Positions 25,768-34,947 of a stretch of DNA of 64,000 nucleotides are shown piece after piece. The stretch comes from Gammaproteobacteria bacterium. GTDB taxonomy: Bacteria > Pseudomonadota > Gammaproteobacteria > Enterobacterales > Psychrobiaceae. The notes below the pieces were generated by a model, which saw nothing but the letters and a program-made list of their open reading frames with translations, was not told the origin of the DNA and did no database searches. The DNA is taken from contig JABSRT010000017.1 in NCBI GenBank assembly GCA_013214945.1, positions 49,519-113,518 of the forward strand, read 5' to 3'. Both the position numbers and the translations under genes were made by a program. Numbering within the stretch: position 1 is the first letter of the stretch; the number at the start of each line of letters is the position of its first letter.

Positions 25768-28097
25768 CGCGTAGTTAGGATTAAAAATAGTGCTAATAGC
25801 CCCCATACAGATGAAGTGCCACCAGATGACGTTTCCGGCTGCAAGGTATTAATATCCGAAGTATCTGTCGCTGGAGTCTCGACTTCAGGAGTTTCAACCT
25901 CTGGAGTTTCGATTTCAATTCGGCTCAACAAAATTTTTGCTGTCGTGCTATCGGGCGCTTGATCAAAAACTTCCATTTTAAAGCCGACCGGGCTTAAAAT
26001 CACCCCCGATTCAGGCTGCTTTGAGTTACTATAATCATCAGTATCTAAAAAAATCGCGACATTGTCAGTTGAATTATCCTTAGATCGCGGCAGCTGCTGA
26101 TATCTGCCAAAGGCGGCATCAGCAATTTGTTTCAATGAATCTCCACCAGTAATAAAATTTTGATCAGCATCAATCACCGCTAACATTCCATGTCCTGGAT
26201 GTTCTTCGACTTGATTGTCAGAATAGTTACTGTCACTAAGCCACATTAATATGCCTGGCGAGTAATGTTCACGCGCTAACGAACTGTCCAACTCATTGTG
26301 ACTGCGCAATTGAATATAATAGGCTTGTGAGTCACGTAAATAACTCGAACCGATAATATCAAAACCGTTAAGTGAAATATCGTTGCTGGCCGAATCACTA
26401 GACTCAGCACCAGCGAAAAACTCCTGATTGCTTGCACTGACAATATTAATGTTGTCAACGACAAAACCAAAACCACCCACTGCAAAGTCAGTGACATGTT
26501 TGATTGTAATCGTTACCTGCTGGCCAGCGTACGCGCTTAAATCAAACGTTAAAGACCGCCATTGATTACTGGTAGATGTGCCCGTTAAAATATGTTGCAG
26601 CCCTGCTAAATCACCAGTACCGCTAGCGGTGTATTGATTGGCGGCTAGTGGCTGGTCATTAGCCATAACCTGAACATAATCATAGTTTTGTTCAAGCTCC
26701 CATTGCGCCTGCATGCTTAAACTACTGCTTGAGTTAGCCGCGATTGCTACCGTAAACGATAACTCGCTGGTCGATAAGTTTTTATGTTTAGAAAAATACT
26801 GATAACTACCTTGATAAGGCGTTTTAAATGCTTGTGACTGCGGTGACAAATTAACCTTAATTTGATTGATGCCCGCCCCATGATTTACCGCTTCCACCAA
26901 CGCAATCTCGGTCACGGCCTGCGTTAAATCGCTGGCATTGATTTGTTGTTGATTAATCCAGTTGCCGCCATAGGCAGCTTGCAAAGTATCGCGTGCTAAC
27001 GGACTAAAAGTAACAGGTTCAGTACCCGCTATCTCGCCAAGCCAAGTACCAGCCGCCATCACCGACCAATTAGCCACAGGCGCGCCAACTGTACTATTAT
27101 CAGTATCGTATTCATCTAACAAACCAAGATCATGTCCAAACTCGTGAGCCACTACCCCAGCGGCTGCATCGATCGGTACAATAGTAAACCCCTCAACTTT
27201 AAGCGAACTGCCGATCACAGATTGTGGAGAGCTGCCCACCGCAAATCGCTGCGACCAAATAGCGTTTTCTCTTAATACCCCACCACCGGCTTCTTCGCCA
27301 ATGCTTGAATGAAACACCATAATGTGGTCAACCACACCATCGGGCTCCCAGTAATTACCATCGTCATCAAAATCGTCAGGATCCTCGAGATCATAATCAG
27401 CTAAATTAACTGTCCCTTGAGCGACTGCAGCATTGACCGCTTCAAGCACTAATTCAGCAACATTTCCTTCATCACCGCTGCCATAATAACTGGCATTATG
27501 ACTGGCGGTATACCAACCAAAAACATTACCTTCAAAACTAAAACTATTACCAGATTCTTGATCAAAATATTGGGCCACTGACAGTAAGTTATCGCCGATG
27601 TAATCATCAGGTCCGGAGTAACCCGATGAAGAAAATAACATCTCGTTATAATGTGCCGGCGTATAAGTGTTATAAAACATCTCGGTATCATCTGCTATCA
27701 GTCGATTATTGTTATAAGGCAAATCGGGAAAGTCGATTAATAACACCAGTACATTGACCTTAACGTTATTAGTCACCGGTGCTTTAGCTAACGCACGAAC
27801 CTGAACTGATTTTACTTTAGAGACTGGCGGTACCACACGCAGCGGCAATCGTTTGGTTGTCGTTGATGACTGATAATTTTTATTATGGTCGTTGATGTAT
27901 TGAGTTACTGCGGCATTAATAGCGTCGTCGGAAGCATCTTGTTCAAGCTCGTTTCGCTGTTTTAGCCAATAAGCAATTCGTTCATGATTGATTAATACTG
28001 GATCCGCGGCCATCGACTGCGATACGGCAGCAGCCTCACCGGTTAAAAAAAACAAACAGAATAAGAGTGACGGTGACTTTATCGAATTAAAATTCAT
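25731..28097 (-). CDS. Secreted M6 (InhA-like) metalloprotease with GlyGly-CTERM-like tail
   Basis: A 788-residue protein with a signal peptide (residues 1-24). The zinc motif HEFGHDLGLLDEYD lies at about residue 318. InhA-type C-terminal segments follow, including YYIQLRSHNELD, GILMWLSDSNYSDNQVEEHPGHGMLAVIDADQ. A Pro/Glu/Thr linker with an ETPEV repeat leads to SSGGTSSVWGLLALFLILTTRQ: a Gly-Gly pair, a hydrophobic helix and then Arg, as in GlyGly-CTERM proteins cut by rhombosortase. It is likely exported, anchored or released at the surface, and degrades proteins. It follows the lipoprotein gene by 13 bases. Confidence 0.88.
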   Translation of the reverse strand: MNFNSIKSPSLLFCLFFLTGEAAAVSQSMAADPVLINHERIAYWLKQRNELEQDASDDAINAAVTQYINDHNKNYQSSTTTKRLPLRVVPPVSKVKSVQVRALAKAPVTNNVKVNVLVLLIDFPDLPYNNNRLIADDTEMFYNTYTPAHYNEMLFSSSGYSGPDDYIGDNLLSVAQYFDQESGNSFSFEGNVFGWYTASHNASYYGSGDEGNVAELVLEAVNAAVAQGTVNLADYDLEDPDDFDDDGNYWEPDGVVDHIMVFHSSIGEEAGGGVLRENAIWSQRFAVGSSPQSVIGSSLKVEGFTIVPIDAAAGVVAHEFGHDLGLLDEYDTDNSTVGAPVANWSVMAAGTWLGEIAGTEPVTFSPLARDTLQAAYGGNWINQQQINASDLTQAVTEIALVEAVNHGAGINQIKVNLSPQSQAFKTPYQGSYQYFSKHKNLSTSELSFTVAIAANSSSSLSMQAQWELEQNYDYVQVMANDQPLAANQYTASGTGDLAGLQHILTGTSTSNQWRSLTFDLSAYAGQQVTITIKHVTDFAVGGFGFVVDNINIVSASNQEFFAGAESSDSASNDISLNGFDIIGSSYLRDSQAYYIQLRSHNELDSSLAREHYSPGILMWLSDSNYSDNQVEEHPGHGMLAVIDADQNFITGGDSLKQIADAAFGRYQQLPRSKDNSTDNVAIFLDTDDYSNSKQPESGVILSPVGFKMEVFDQAPDSTTAKILLSRIEIETPEVETPEVETPATDTSDINTLQPETSSGGTSSVWGLLALFLILTTRQLGLLTNRDIR

Positions 28098-28110
28098 TTA
28101 CGATCCTTAA

Positions 28111-28449
28111 CTAACGGCATTTTTTATGCAATATACGTTGTTTTTTATTAATATATTCTCTGACTAATCGCTCTTGTTGCTCACGACTAAGTGTAGGATC
28201 AATCTCGTCTGCATTAATTAACATCGTCCTTATTTTGTCCATATCACGGACCGGTGGTGAGAAACCACAAGCAGGCCTGAGCTTATCAGTTTTTTTTATC
28301 GCTGAAGAACTGCCCACAGATTCGGTTACATTCGGACTAACTTGGGCCTTACTGAGCGGTGTTGTCACTTCAGCTTGAGAGTGATTTTCTACCGCACTGC
28401 ACGCCGACAACAAAAAACAAGCGATTAAACCCGTCATATTAAATTTCAT
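28111..28449 (-). CDS. Small lipoprotein upstream of the metalloprotease
   Basis: About 112 residues. MKFNMTGLIACFLLSACSAV is a lipoprotein signal with lipobox LSAC, so the lipidated Cys is at about residue 18. ATG 28449 is used since AAAGAG precedes it; ATG 28467 would add six residues. The mature protein has two more Cys (PACGFSPP, HKKCR). I recognise no domain. It lies 13 bases before the M6 protease on the same strand and is probably its partner, perhaps an inhibitor, chaperone or activator; that is inference. Confidence 0.75.
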   Translation of the reverse strand: MKFNMTGLIACFLLSACSAVENHSQAEVTTPLSKAQVSPNVTESVGSSSAIKKTDKLRPACGFSPPVRDMDKIRTMLINADEIDPTLSREQQERLVREYINKKQRILHKKCR

Positions 28450-28720
28450 TATAAACTCTTTATCCAATTTCTTACCTAAAGTCTCGCGCGCTAATATAGC
28501 ACTATCACTTTGTAATTGAGACTTATTACTGTTAACCAGCCTAGATACTGCTCAAATTATAGCTGCTGGAGCATATTACGTAGTATTACTTAGTCAAAAT
28601 ACGTAGTCATGCCAATAACACCTGTCCGCAACATTAGATACTATCAACTAGCAAACTAGCTACCTATTAATAACAATAAATTTACAATTAGATGTAACTA
28701 TAAATAAACGGAGCGTCACC

Positions 28721-29782
28721 ATGAAATTTAATAAAAAAGCACTCGTTGTTGCAGTACTTGCAGCAACAACTATTGCTGCACCTGCAATAGCTGCCGACAA
28801 ATTATTACTAAAAACGCCAATTGCTTTTGGCTCACACTTACCAGCCTTAGGTACCCCTATTAAATGGGTTTCTGAAGAGTTGAAAGTGATTAGTGGTGGC
28901 AATCTGAAAATGAAAATTTATGAGCCTGGCAAACTAGTGGGTGCCAAAGAAATTCTTGATGCGGTTTCTTCGGGCAAAGTAAACTCTGGTTATGCTACGG
29001 CGGGTTACTGGCAAGGTAAAATTCCTGCAGCTTCTTTATTTTCAGCAGTACCTTTTGGCCCAGAAGCGGGCGAGTACATGGCATGGATGTATTACGGTAA
29101 TGGCCTAAAGTTATATCAAGAAATGTATGATCAAGCCGGTTACAACGTACATGTTATTCCATGTGCCATTATCTCGCCTGAAACATCTGGTTGGTTCAAA
29201 AAGCCAATTGATAAGCTAGAAGATCTGCAAGGTCTTAACATCCGTTTCTTCGGCCTTGGTGCTAAAGTAATGGAAAACTTAGGAGTTGGTACCGTTCAAT
29301 TACCTGGTGGTGAAATCTTCGGCGCACTTGAAAAAGGTGCAATCGATGCTTCTGAATTTTCACAACCTGCGATAGATCAATTGTTAGGCCTGCACAAGAT
29401 AGCTAAATTCAATTACTTCCCTGGTTGGCATCAACAAGCCACGATCTTCGAACTGTTGATTAATGGTGATACTTGGAAAAAAATGGACAAAACCCAGCGT
29501 TCACTTGTCAACACCACGTGTAAAGCGTCAATGGCGCAGTCAATTGCCGAAGGTGAAGCATCACAATTTGATGTCATGAAAGGTTACGCTGACAAAGGTG
29601 TTGAAATCCGTTACTGGAGTGATGAAATGTTAGGTCACTTTGAAAATAGCTGGAATGAAGTGGCTGCAAACATGAAAAAAGAAGATAAGTTCTTTGATAA
29701 GGTTTACACCGATTTATCTCAATTTAGAGCCAACTATGACTTATGGGAAGAAAACGCTTTCTTACCTCGTAAAACTCGTTAA
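28721..29782 (+). CDS. dctP: TRAP transporter substrate-binding protein, DctP family
   Basis: A 353-residue protein with a signal peptide ending AIAA-D. KWVSEELKVISGGNLKMKIYEPGKLVGAKEILDAVSSG and LPGGEIFGALEKGAIDASEF are typical of the DctP family and closest in style to TakP/2-oxo-acid binders. It carries a carboxylate to the DctQM permease in the inner membrane. The exact ligand is not known. ATG 28721 is a clear start. A terminator-like hairpin lies between it and dctQ. Confidence 0.9.
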   Translation: MKFNKKALVVAVLAATTIAAPAIAADKLLLKTPIAFGSHLPALGTPIKWVSEELKVISGGNLKMKIYEPGKLVGAKEILDAVSSGKVNSGYATAGYWQGKIPAASLFSAVPFGPEAGEYMAWMYYGNGLKLYQEMYDQAGYNVHVIPCAIISPETSGWFKKPIDKLEDLQGLNIRFFGLGAKVMENLGVGTVQLPGGEIFGALEKGAIDASEFSQPAIDQLLGLHKIAKFNYFPGWHQQATIFELLINGDTWKKMDKTQRSLVNTTCKASMAQSIAEGEASQFDVMKGYADKGVEIRYWSDEMLGHFENSWNEVAANMKKEDKFFDKVYTDLSQFRANYDLWEENAFLPRKTR

Positions 29783-29800
29783 TTGTTAGATATATAGTCT

Positions 29801-29826
29801 GGCCTCAATCTTTGAGGCCTTTTTTT
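29801..29826 (+). terminator. Intra-operon terminator between dctP and dctQ
   Basis: GGCCTCAA (29801-29808) and TTGAGGCC (29812-29819) with seven T after it (29820-29826). It sits right after dctP and just before the dctQ ribosome site, so it likely reduces read-through and keeps more binding protein than permease. Confidence 0.8.
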
Positions 29827-29893
29827 GTTCAGGACGAACGTAAGCCATTTTTCTAAAGGACTTGTTAGTGGCGATATTTTTTGGAGAAACATT

Positions 29894-30421
29894 GTGAATA
29901 ATATCAAGATGCAGCCGCCAGTGCCCATCGCTGATGCTCTCGACAACTTTATTAAGAAAGTTAGTCACTCGGTAGCCTGGGTTTATGTTTTACTCATTCT
30001 TGTGATTATTACCCAAGTTTTCTTGCGTAAAGGCTTTGCCAACGGCCAAATCTGGCTCGAAGAGTTACAGTGGCACTTGTATGCCATTGGAGTAATGTTT
30101 GGTTTGGCTTATGCGCAAGTCAATAATGCGCATGTCAGGGTTGATTTACTCTATTCAAATTTCAGTCAAAGAACCAAATATATTATTGACATTATTGGGG
30201 TGCTATTTTTCGTACTTCCCTTTATCTACATTGTATTTATCCATAGTTTAGATTTTGTGGCCGATGCTTGGCGTACCGGCGAGTCATCTGAGTCACCTTC
30301 GGGTTTGCCGTTTCGATGGTTAATTAAATCAGCTATCCCCTTGAGCATGGCATTTTTCGCATTATCGAGCATTTCGCGTCTGATTAGAGACACGACGTTA
30401 TTGCTACGAGGAGATAAATAA
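29894..30421 (+). CDS. dctQ: TRAP transporter small permease
   Basis: About 175 residues and four helices. Family features are ITQVFLRKGF, WLEELQWHLYAIGVMFGLAYAQVNNAHVRVDLLYSNF. The start is set at GTG 29894: GGAG lies 7 bases upstream, while the longer TTG-started frame begins inside the terminator. It overlaps dctM by one base (TAATG). Confidence 0.88.
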   Translation: MNNIKMQPPVPIADALDNFIKKVSHSVAWVYVLLILVIITQVFLRKGFANGQIWLEELQWHLYAIGVMFGLAYAQVNNAHVRVDLLYSNFSQRTKYIIDIIGVLFFVLPFIYIVFIHSLDFVADAWRTGESSESPSGLPFRWLIKSAIPLSMAFFALSSISRLIRDTTLLLRGDK

Positions 30422-31806
30422 TGGATATAAATCAAATATTAGTACTGTCGATGTTCGGCAGTTTTATCTTGCTATTGTTTACTGGTATTCCCGTAGCCTA
30501 TGTTCTGGCGGGTGTTGGCGTGCTGTTCACTTTTGTCGCCGGTTATTCAGACGAACACTGGGACTCAATGACCGGACTCGATTTCCAAACCTTGGGTTTA
30601 ATCGTTAATCGTGTCTATCAAATAATGGGCAATTGGATTCTCGTCGCGCTGCCGATGTTCATTTTCATGGGCATCATGTTAGACAAATCTGGCGTGGCCG
30701 AGCGTTTAATGATCTCAATGCAAGAGTTATTTGGTCGAGTTCATGGCGGTTTAGCCATTACGGTAACCTCGATTGGTATTATCTTAGCTGCTTCAACTGG
30801 CATCATCGGTGCATCAGTCGTATTACTGGCAGTGATGTCATTGCCGGCAATGCAAAAGCAAGGTTATTCTAAAACCTTGGCTTTGGGCACGATAGCGAGT
30901 GCGGGCACCTTAGGCATTCTAATTCCACCAAGCATCATGCTGGTGATCATGGCTGACCAACTTGGGTTAAGTGTTGGCGATCTGTTTATGGCCGCGGTCT
31001 TTCCTGGTTTGATGTTAGGTTTGTTATATATTTTGTATATTCTAATCGTCGGTATGGTTAACCCAAAAGCAGCACCTATTCCTGCAGATGCTAAGCCGGT
31101 GACATTCGCAACCGTTGTTAGAGTGCTCAAAGCTATTATCCCAACGCTGCTATTAATTTTTAGCGTGTTAGGTTCAATATTTACCGGTATTGCCACCCCA
31201 ACAGAAGCGTCAGGCGTTGGCGCATTGGGCGCAACTCTTTTGGCAATGTATAACAAAAGGTTCAGTTTTAAAGTACTCAAAGATGTAATGCACAACACCA
31301 TGAATACCACCTCATACATCTTTGCCATATTTATCGGTGCGAGTTTGTTCTCTTTAGTGTTACGAGAATTAGGCGGCGATGAAGTGATTGAGTCTTTCCT
31401 AACTGGCCTTCCTTTTGGTCCTTACGGAATCATAGCCTTTATCTTGTTAGTGGTATTTTTCCTTGGCTTCTTCCTTGATTGGATTGAAATCACCTTAATT
31501 GTATTACCTTTGTTGGCACCGGTTATTGGCGCGTTAGATATTGCTATCAATGGTTATGGCGTGGTCGACGACCCTAAAATGGTCTGGTTTGTAATGCTCG
31601 TTGCCATGACACTGCAAACCTCCTTCTTAACCCCCCCCGTCGGCTTTGCCCTGTTTTATTTAAAAGGCGTTTGTCCGCCAGATATCAAGTTGATTGATAT
31701 CTACAAAGGTGTAATGCCGTTCATTGGGTTGCAATTATTTGCCTTGGTCCTCTTAATATTCTGGCCAGAAATAGCCTTGTGGTTGCCCGCAATCGCTTAT
31801 TCCTGA
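30421..31806 (+). CDS. dctM: TRAP transporter large permease
   Basis: A 461-residue protein with about 12 helices. GIPVAYVLAGVGVLFTF, LVALPMFIFMGIMLDKSGVAERLM, SAGTLGILIPPSIMLVIMADQ and FLTPPVGFALFYLKGVCPP are the normal DctM segments. With DctP and DctQ it forms a Na+-coupled carboxylate importer in the inner membrane. ATG 30421 follows ACGAGGAGATAA. Confidence 0.94.
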   Translation: MDINQILVLSMFGSFILLLFTGIPVAYVLAGVGVLFTFVAGYSDEHWDSMTGLDFQTLGLIVNRVYQIMGNWILVALPMFIFMGIMLDKSGVAERLMISMQELFGRVHGGLAITVTSIGIILAASTGIIGASVVLLAVMSLPAMQKQGYSKTLALGTIASAGTLGILIPPSIMLVIMADQLGLSVGDLFMAAVFPGLMLGLLYILYILIVGMVNPKAAPIPADAKPVTFATVVRVLKAIIPTLLLIFSVLGSIFTGIATPTEASGVGALGATLLAMYNKRFSFKVLKDVMHNTMNTTSYIFAIFIGASLFSLVLRELGGDEVIESFLTGLPFGPYGIIAFILLVVFFLGFFLDWIEITLIVLPLLAPVIGALDIAINGYGVVDDPKMVWFVMLVAMTLQTSFLTPPVGFALFYLKGVCPPDIKLIDIYKGVMPFIGLQLFALVLLIFWPEIALWLPAIAYS

Positions 31807-31844
31807 TAGCTTATTGCTAACTTCTGATAATTAAGACTTTAACT

Positions 31845-31871
31845 ACGCCAATCATATTGATTGGCGTTTTT
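31845..31871 (+). terminator. Terminator after dctM
   Basis: ACGCCAATC (31845-31853), loop ATATT, GATTGGCGT (31859-31867) and TTTTT. Placed 39 bases after dctM. Confidence 0.88.
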
Positions 31872-32154
31872 CGTTATGTTAAGCCACACGTACAATTAAG
31901 TAGCGTTGTTATTTTATCAAACTCCTGAACGTTCGATTTGTTATGAGCCTAGATCCAACTTAGCTGCGAGCTGACAATATTTTTACGCTGGAATTAGCAA
32001 GATCTGAAAATATAATATCAATAGCAATAGCTGCATTGCTAACGCAAGGTTTCAAGTCTTGAACCCTTTTATATCTGTGTCGATACTCCGATGCTGGCCC
32101 TATTATCACGGGCTAACACATTAAAATTACATCTTAAAATAATACCGTAAGATC
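31872..32154. other. Gap between dctM and the acyl-CoA dehydrogenase ends
   Basis: About 280 bases between two terminators of convergent genes (395 counting both hairpins). No gene, repeat or RNA was recognised. Confidence 0.4.
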
Positions 32155-32184
32155 AAAAAAGCCGGCATCGAAGTGCCGGCTTTA
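32155..32184 (-). terminator. Terminator after acyl-CoA dehydrogenase
   Basis: GCCGGCA (32161-32167) and TGCCGGC (32174-32180) with AAA/TTT extensions. On the minus strand the stem is followed by six T. Placed 18 bases after the stop. Confidence 0.88.
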
Positions 32185-32201
32185 TATCGCACAACAAATA
32201 T

Positions 32202-34001
32202 TTAGAACATGTCGTTAGGCAGTGCCATTAATGTGCTAACACCAGATTTAACTGCGCCGATATGTGCTTGTTGACGAGGTAATAAACGGGCAAAGAAAAA
32301 GTCAGCCACTGCTAGCTTACCTTCATAAAACGGATTATCGTCACTTTGCTGCTCTTTAGCCGCAGCAACTGAGATTTTGCACCACATAAACGCGAACGCG
32401 GTATATCCGAACGCATTTAAGTAGTCGACAGCGTTACCATTTAGTTCATTACCATCACTGGCGCGATCTAAGATAATATTAGTTAATTGCTCCAACTCTT
32501 CTAGTGAACTGCTCAATTGAGTAAACATCGCTCTTAAACGGCTAGTATCGCTCAAGTCACTTTGCTCAAACTGCGCGATTTCTTCGCGAATATCTTGAGC
32601 AAAAACAGCAAAATCTTCGCCTTTATTCATTGCAACTTTACGACCAATTAAATCGAGTGCCTGAATGCCGTTGGTGCCTTCATATATCTGCGCAATGCGC
32701 ACGTCACGCACGAGTTGTTCCATACCCCATTCACGAATATAGCCATGTCCACCATAAACCTGCTGTCCTAACACCGTAGATTCCAAGCCTAAGTCAGTGA
32801 AAAATGCCTTTGCGACCGGTGTCAGTAAAGCAACTAACGAATTGGCTTTAACAACGGCAGATTTATCATCACTAAATTTTACAATATCTAGCTGCTTGGC
32901 AATATACAAGGCAAAAGCTCGGCTCGCTTCATTGTTCGCCCGCGCTGTTAACAACATTCGGCGGACGTCACCATGTACAACAATTGGGTCGGCAGCAAGC
33001 GTTGGATCTTTTAGCGCGCCAACACCGCGGCTTTGTAAACGCTCTTTGGCATATTCAGCCGCACCTTGATAGGCCATTTCACCACAACCAATGCCTTGAA
33101 TACCAATCGACAGACGTTCATAGTTCATCATGGTAAACATGCAGGCGAGGCCTTTGCCAGCATCACCAACTAAATAACCCTGTGACTGATCGAAATTCAT
33201 CACACAAGTTGCCGAACCTTTAATGCCCATTTTATGTTCTATAGAACCACAACTGACATTATTTCCCGTAGTTAGCTTGTCATCTTCAACATTGATTTTA
33301 GGCACTAAAAATAGCGAAATACCACGCGCACCTGGTGCTGCATCCGGTAATTTCGCCAGTACTAAATGAATAATATTTTCATTTAAATCTTGATCACCAC
33401 CCGTAATGAAAATTTTGGTCCCACTAACTTGGTAACTTCCATCTCCATTAGGAACAGCTTTAGTTCGAATAAGTCCTAAATCAGTGCCACTATGAGGTTC
33501 GGTTAAACACATCGAGGCAGCCCAACGACCACTGTATAGCGAAGGCAGGTATTTTTCTTTGAGTTCATCGCTACCATGGGCATTAAGTGCTAAACATGCA
33601 CCAGAAGATAGCGCTGGGTATAACGCGAATGAACAATTGGCGGCATACATCATCTCATCAAACAAGACACCCAACATTTTAGGCATGCCCATGCCACCAA
33701 ACTCAGGATCACCACACAACCCACTCCAGCCACCTTCAGCAAAGGTCTTGTACGCTTCTTTAAAGCCTGCTGGTGTTGTTACCACCCCATTATTCCACTG
33801 AGCACCTTCTTCATCACCACTACGGTTTAAGGGCGCAATAAGATCGGAAGCTAATTTACCAGCCTCTTGTAAAATAGCTTCGGCCGTATCAATATCAACT
33901 GTTTCATTTAGCTTTGGGATACCCTGCCACAAAGTCGAAACATCAAACACCTTATTTAGTAAAAAACTCATGTCGGTTAGCGGTGGCTTAAATTCAGTCA
34001 T
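32202..34001 (-). CDS. Acyl-CoA dehydrogenase family protein (DmdC/AcdB-like)
   Basis: A 599-residue flavoprotein, longer than classical 380-residue dehydrogenases and matching the group that includes DmdC. Motifs are AASMCLTEPHSGTDLG (FAD/substrate loop), GTKIFITGGD, and the catalytic Glu in IYEGTNGIQALDLIGRK, with an extra C-terminal helical domain. It oxidises an acyl-CoA to the enoyl-CoA and passes electrons to ETF. The specific chain or the 3-methylmercaptopropionyl-CoA activity cannot be told. ATG 34001 follows AAGGAATCACCCA. It is monocistronic. Confidence 0.88.
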   Translation of the reverse strand: MTEFKPPLTDMSFLLNKVFDVSTLWQGIPKLNETVDIDTAEAILQEAGKLASDLIAPLNRSGDEEGAQWNNGVVTTPAGFKEAYKTFAEGGWSGLCGDPEFGGMGMPKMLGVLFDEMMYAANCSFALYPALSSGACLALNAHGSDELKEKYLPSLYSGRWAASMCLTEPHSGTDLGLIRTKAVPNGDGSYQVSGTKIFITGGDQDLNENIIHLVLAKLPDAAPGARGISLFLVPKINVEDDKLTTGNNVSCGSIEHKMGIKGSATCVMNFDQSQGYLVGDAGKGLACMFTMMNYERLSIGIQGIGCGEMAYQGAAEYAKERLQSRGVGALKDPTLAADPIVVHGDVRRMLLTARANNEASRAFALYIAKQLDIVKFSDDKSAVVKANSLVALLTPVAKAFFTDLGLESTVLGQQVYGGHGYIREWGMEQLVRDVRIAQIYEGTNGIQALDLIGRKVAMNKGEDFAVFAQDIREEIAQFEQSDLSDTSRLRAMFTQLSSSLEELEQLTNIILDRASDGNELNGNAVDYLNAFGYTAFAFMWCKISVAAAKEQQSDDNPFYEGKLAVADFFFARLLPRQQAHIGAVKSGVSTLMALPNDMF

Positions 34002-34123
34002 TGGGTGATTCCTTAAATAATTAGACGTTGGGCTAAACGCCCTTTTAAAACATACGTTTTAATTTATACCAGAATAAGCAACGAATGTTAACTACTGTTG
34101 GTAACTATTTAACATTTGGCCAT

Positions 34124-34153
34124 AAAAAAGCCCGTTGCATTGCAACAGGCTTC
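34124..34153 (-). terminator. Terminator after pyrF
   Basis: On the minus strand the sequence reads GCCTGTTGCAATGCAACGGGCT followed by a T run: GTTGC pairs with GCAAC and GCC with GGC, with one mismatch pair. Placed 26 bases after the pyrF stop. Confidence 0.78.
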
Positions 34154-34178
34154 AATTATCAAACGAATACTCCAATAT

Positions 34179-34877
34179 TTAGAGTAATGAGCTATTAATC
34201 TGCTGCAACACTTGCGCAGGAGTTGTTGCTTGCGTAATAGGTCGACCAATCACTAAATAATCACTGCCAGCCTGCACTGCTTGCAAGGGAGTCATAATAC
34301 GTTTTTGATCGCCAACCGCGCTACCAGCGGGTCTAATACCCGGAGTAACTAACAAAAAGTCCTGACCAAGTTCAGCTTTTAACCGAGTAGCTTCTTGTGC
34401 CGAGCACACTACGCCATCAAGACCACAGTCTTTAGCTAAAGTCGCTAACTTGGTCACATGAGCAGCTAAGGTAGTTTCAACGCCAATTAAGGCAAGTTCC
34501 GACTCTTCCATACTGGTCAGCACGGTGACAGCAATCAGCAATGGTGCTTTGTTACCATAAGGTTGCAGAGCTTTAGCTGCCGCCTTCATCATGTTAGCGC
34601 CGCCAGTTGCATGAACATTAACCATCCATACCCCAAGTTCCGCAGCTGCAGTAACGGCTTTAGCGACCGTGTTAGGAATATCATGAAATTTTAAATCAAG
34701 AAAAACGTCGAATCCCATACCAACCAATGTTTTGACAAAGTCAGGGCCAAAATAGGTAAACATTTCTTTGCCTATTTTTAAGCGGCAGCTGTCTGGCGAG
34801 ATAGTTGCGACAAAGTCGAGTGCCTGTTGCTGATTATCAAAATCAAGTGCTACTACAACTTTCGATTGGTTACTCAT
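34179..34877 (-). CDS. pyrF: Orotidine 5'-phosphate decarboxylase
   Basis: A 232-residue TIM barrel. The catalytic signature is [13 protein letters not shown] with the Asp-Lys-Asp set. [34 protein letters not shown] and VTPGIRPAG are also present. It makes UMP from OMP. It lies 70 bases after lapB, the usual gammaproteobacterial order (lapA-lapB-pyrF). Confidence 0.95.
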   Translation of the reverse strand: MSNQSKVVVALDFDNQQQALDFVATISPDSCRLKIGKEMFTYFGPDFVKTLVGMGFDVFLDLKFHDIPNTVAKAVTAAAELGVWMVNVHATGGANMMKAAAKALQPYGNKAPLLIAVTVLTSMEESELALIGVETTLAAHVTKLATLAKDCGLDGVVCSAQEATRLKAELGQDFLLVTPGIRPAGSAVGDQKRIMTPLQAVQAGSDYLVIGRPITQATTPAQVLQQINSSLL

Positions 34878-34947
34878 GGTATTCCTCTATAAATTATCTA
34901 ATTACTAACGTTAAGATTGACTGCGGGAAAGTGTGATAAGGCTGGAG

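Noticed and set aside
30864..31328. Minus-strand 154-codon frame opposite dctM
   Set aside because: Antisense shadow of a permease gene, no start signals.
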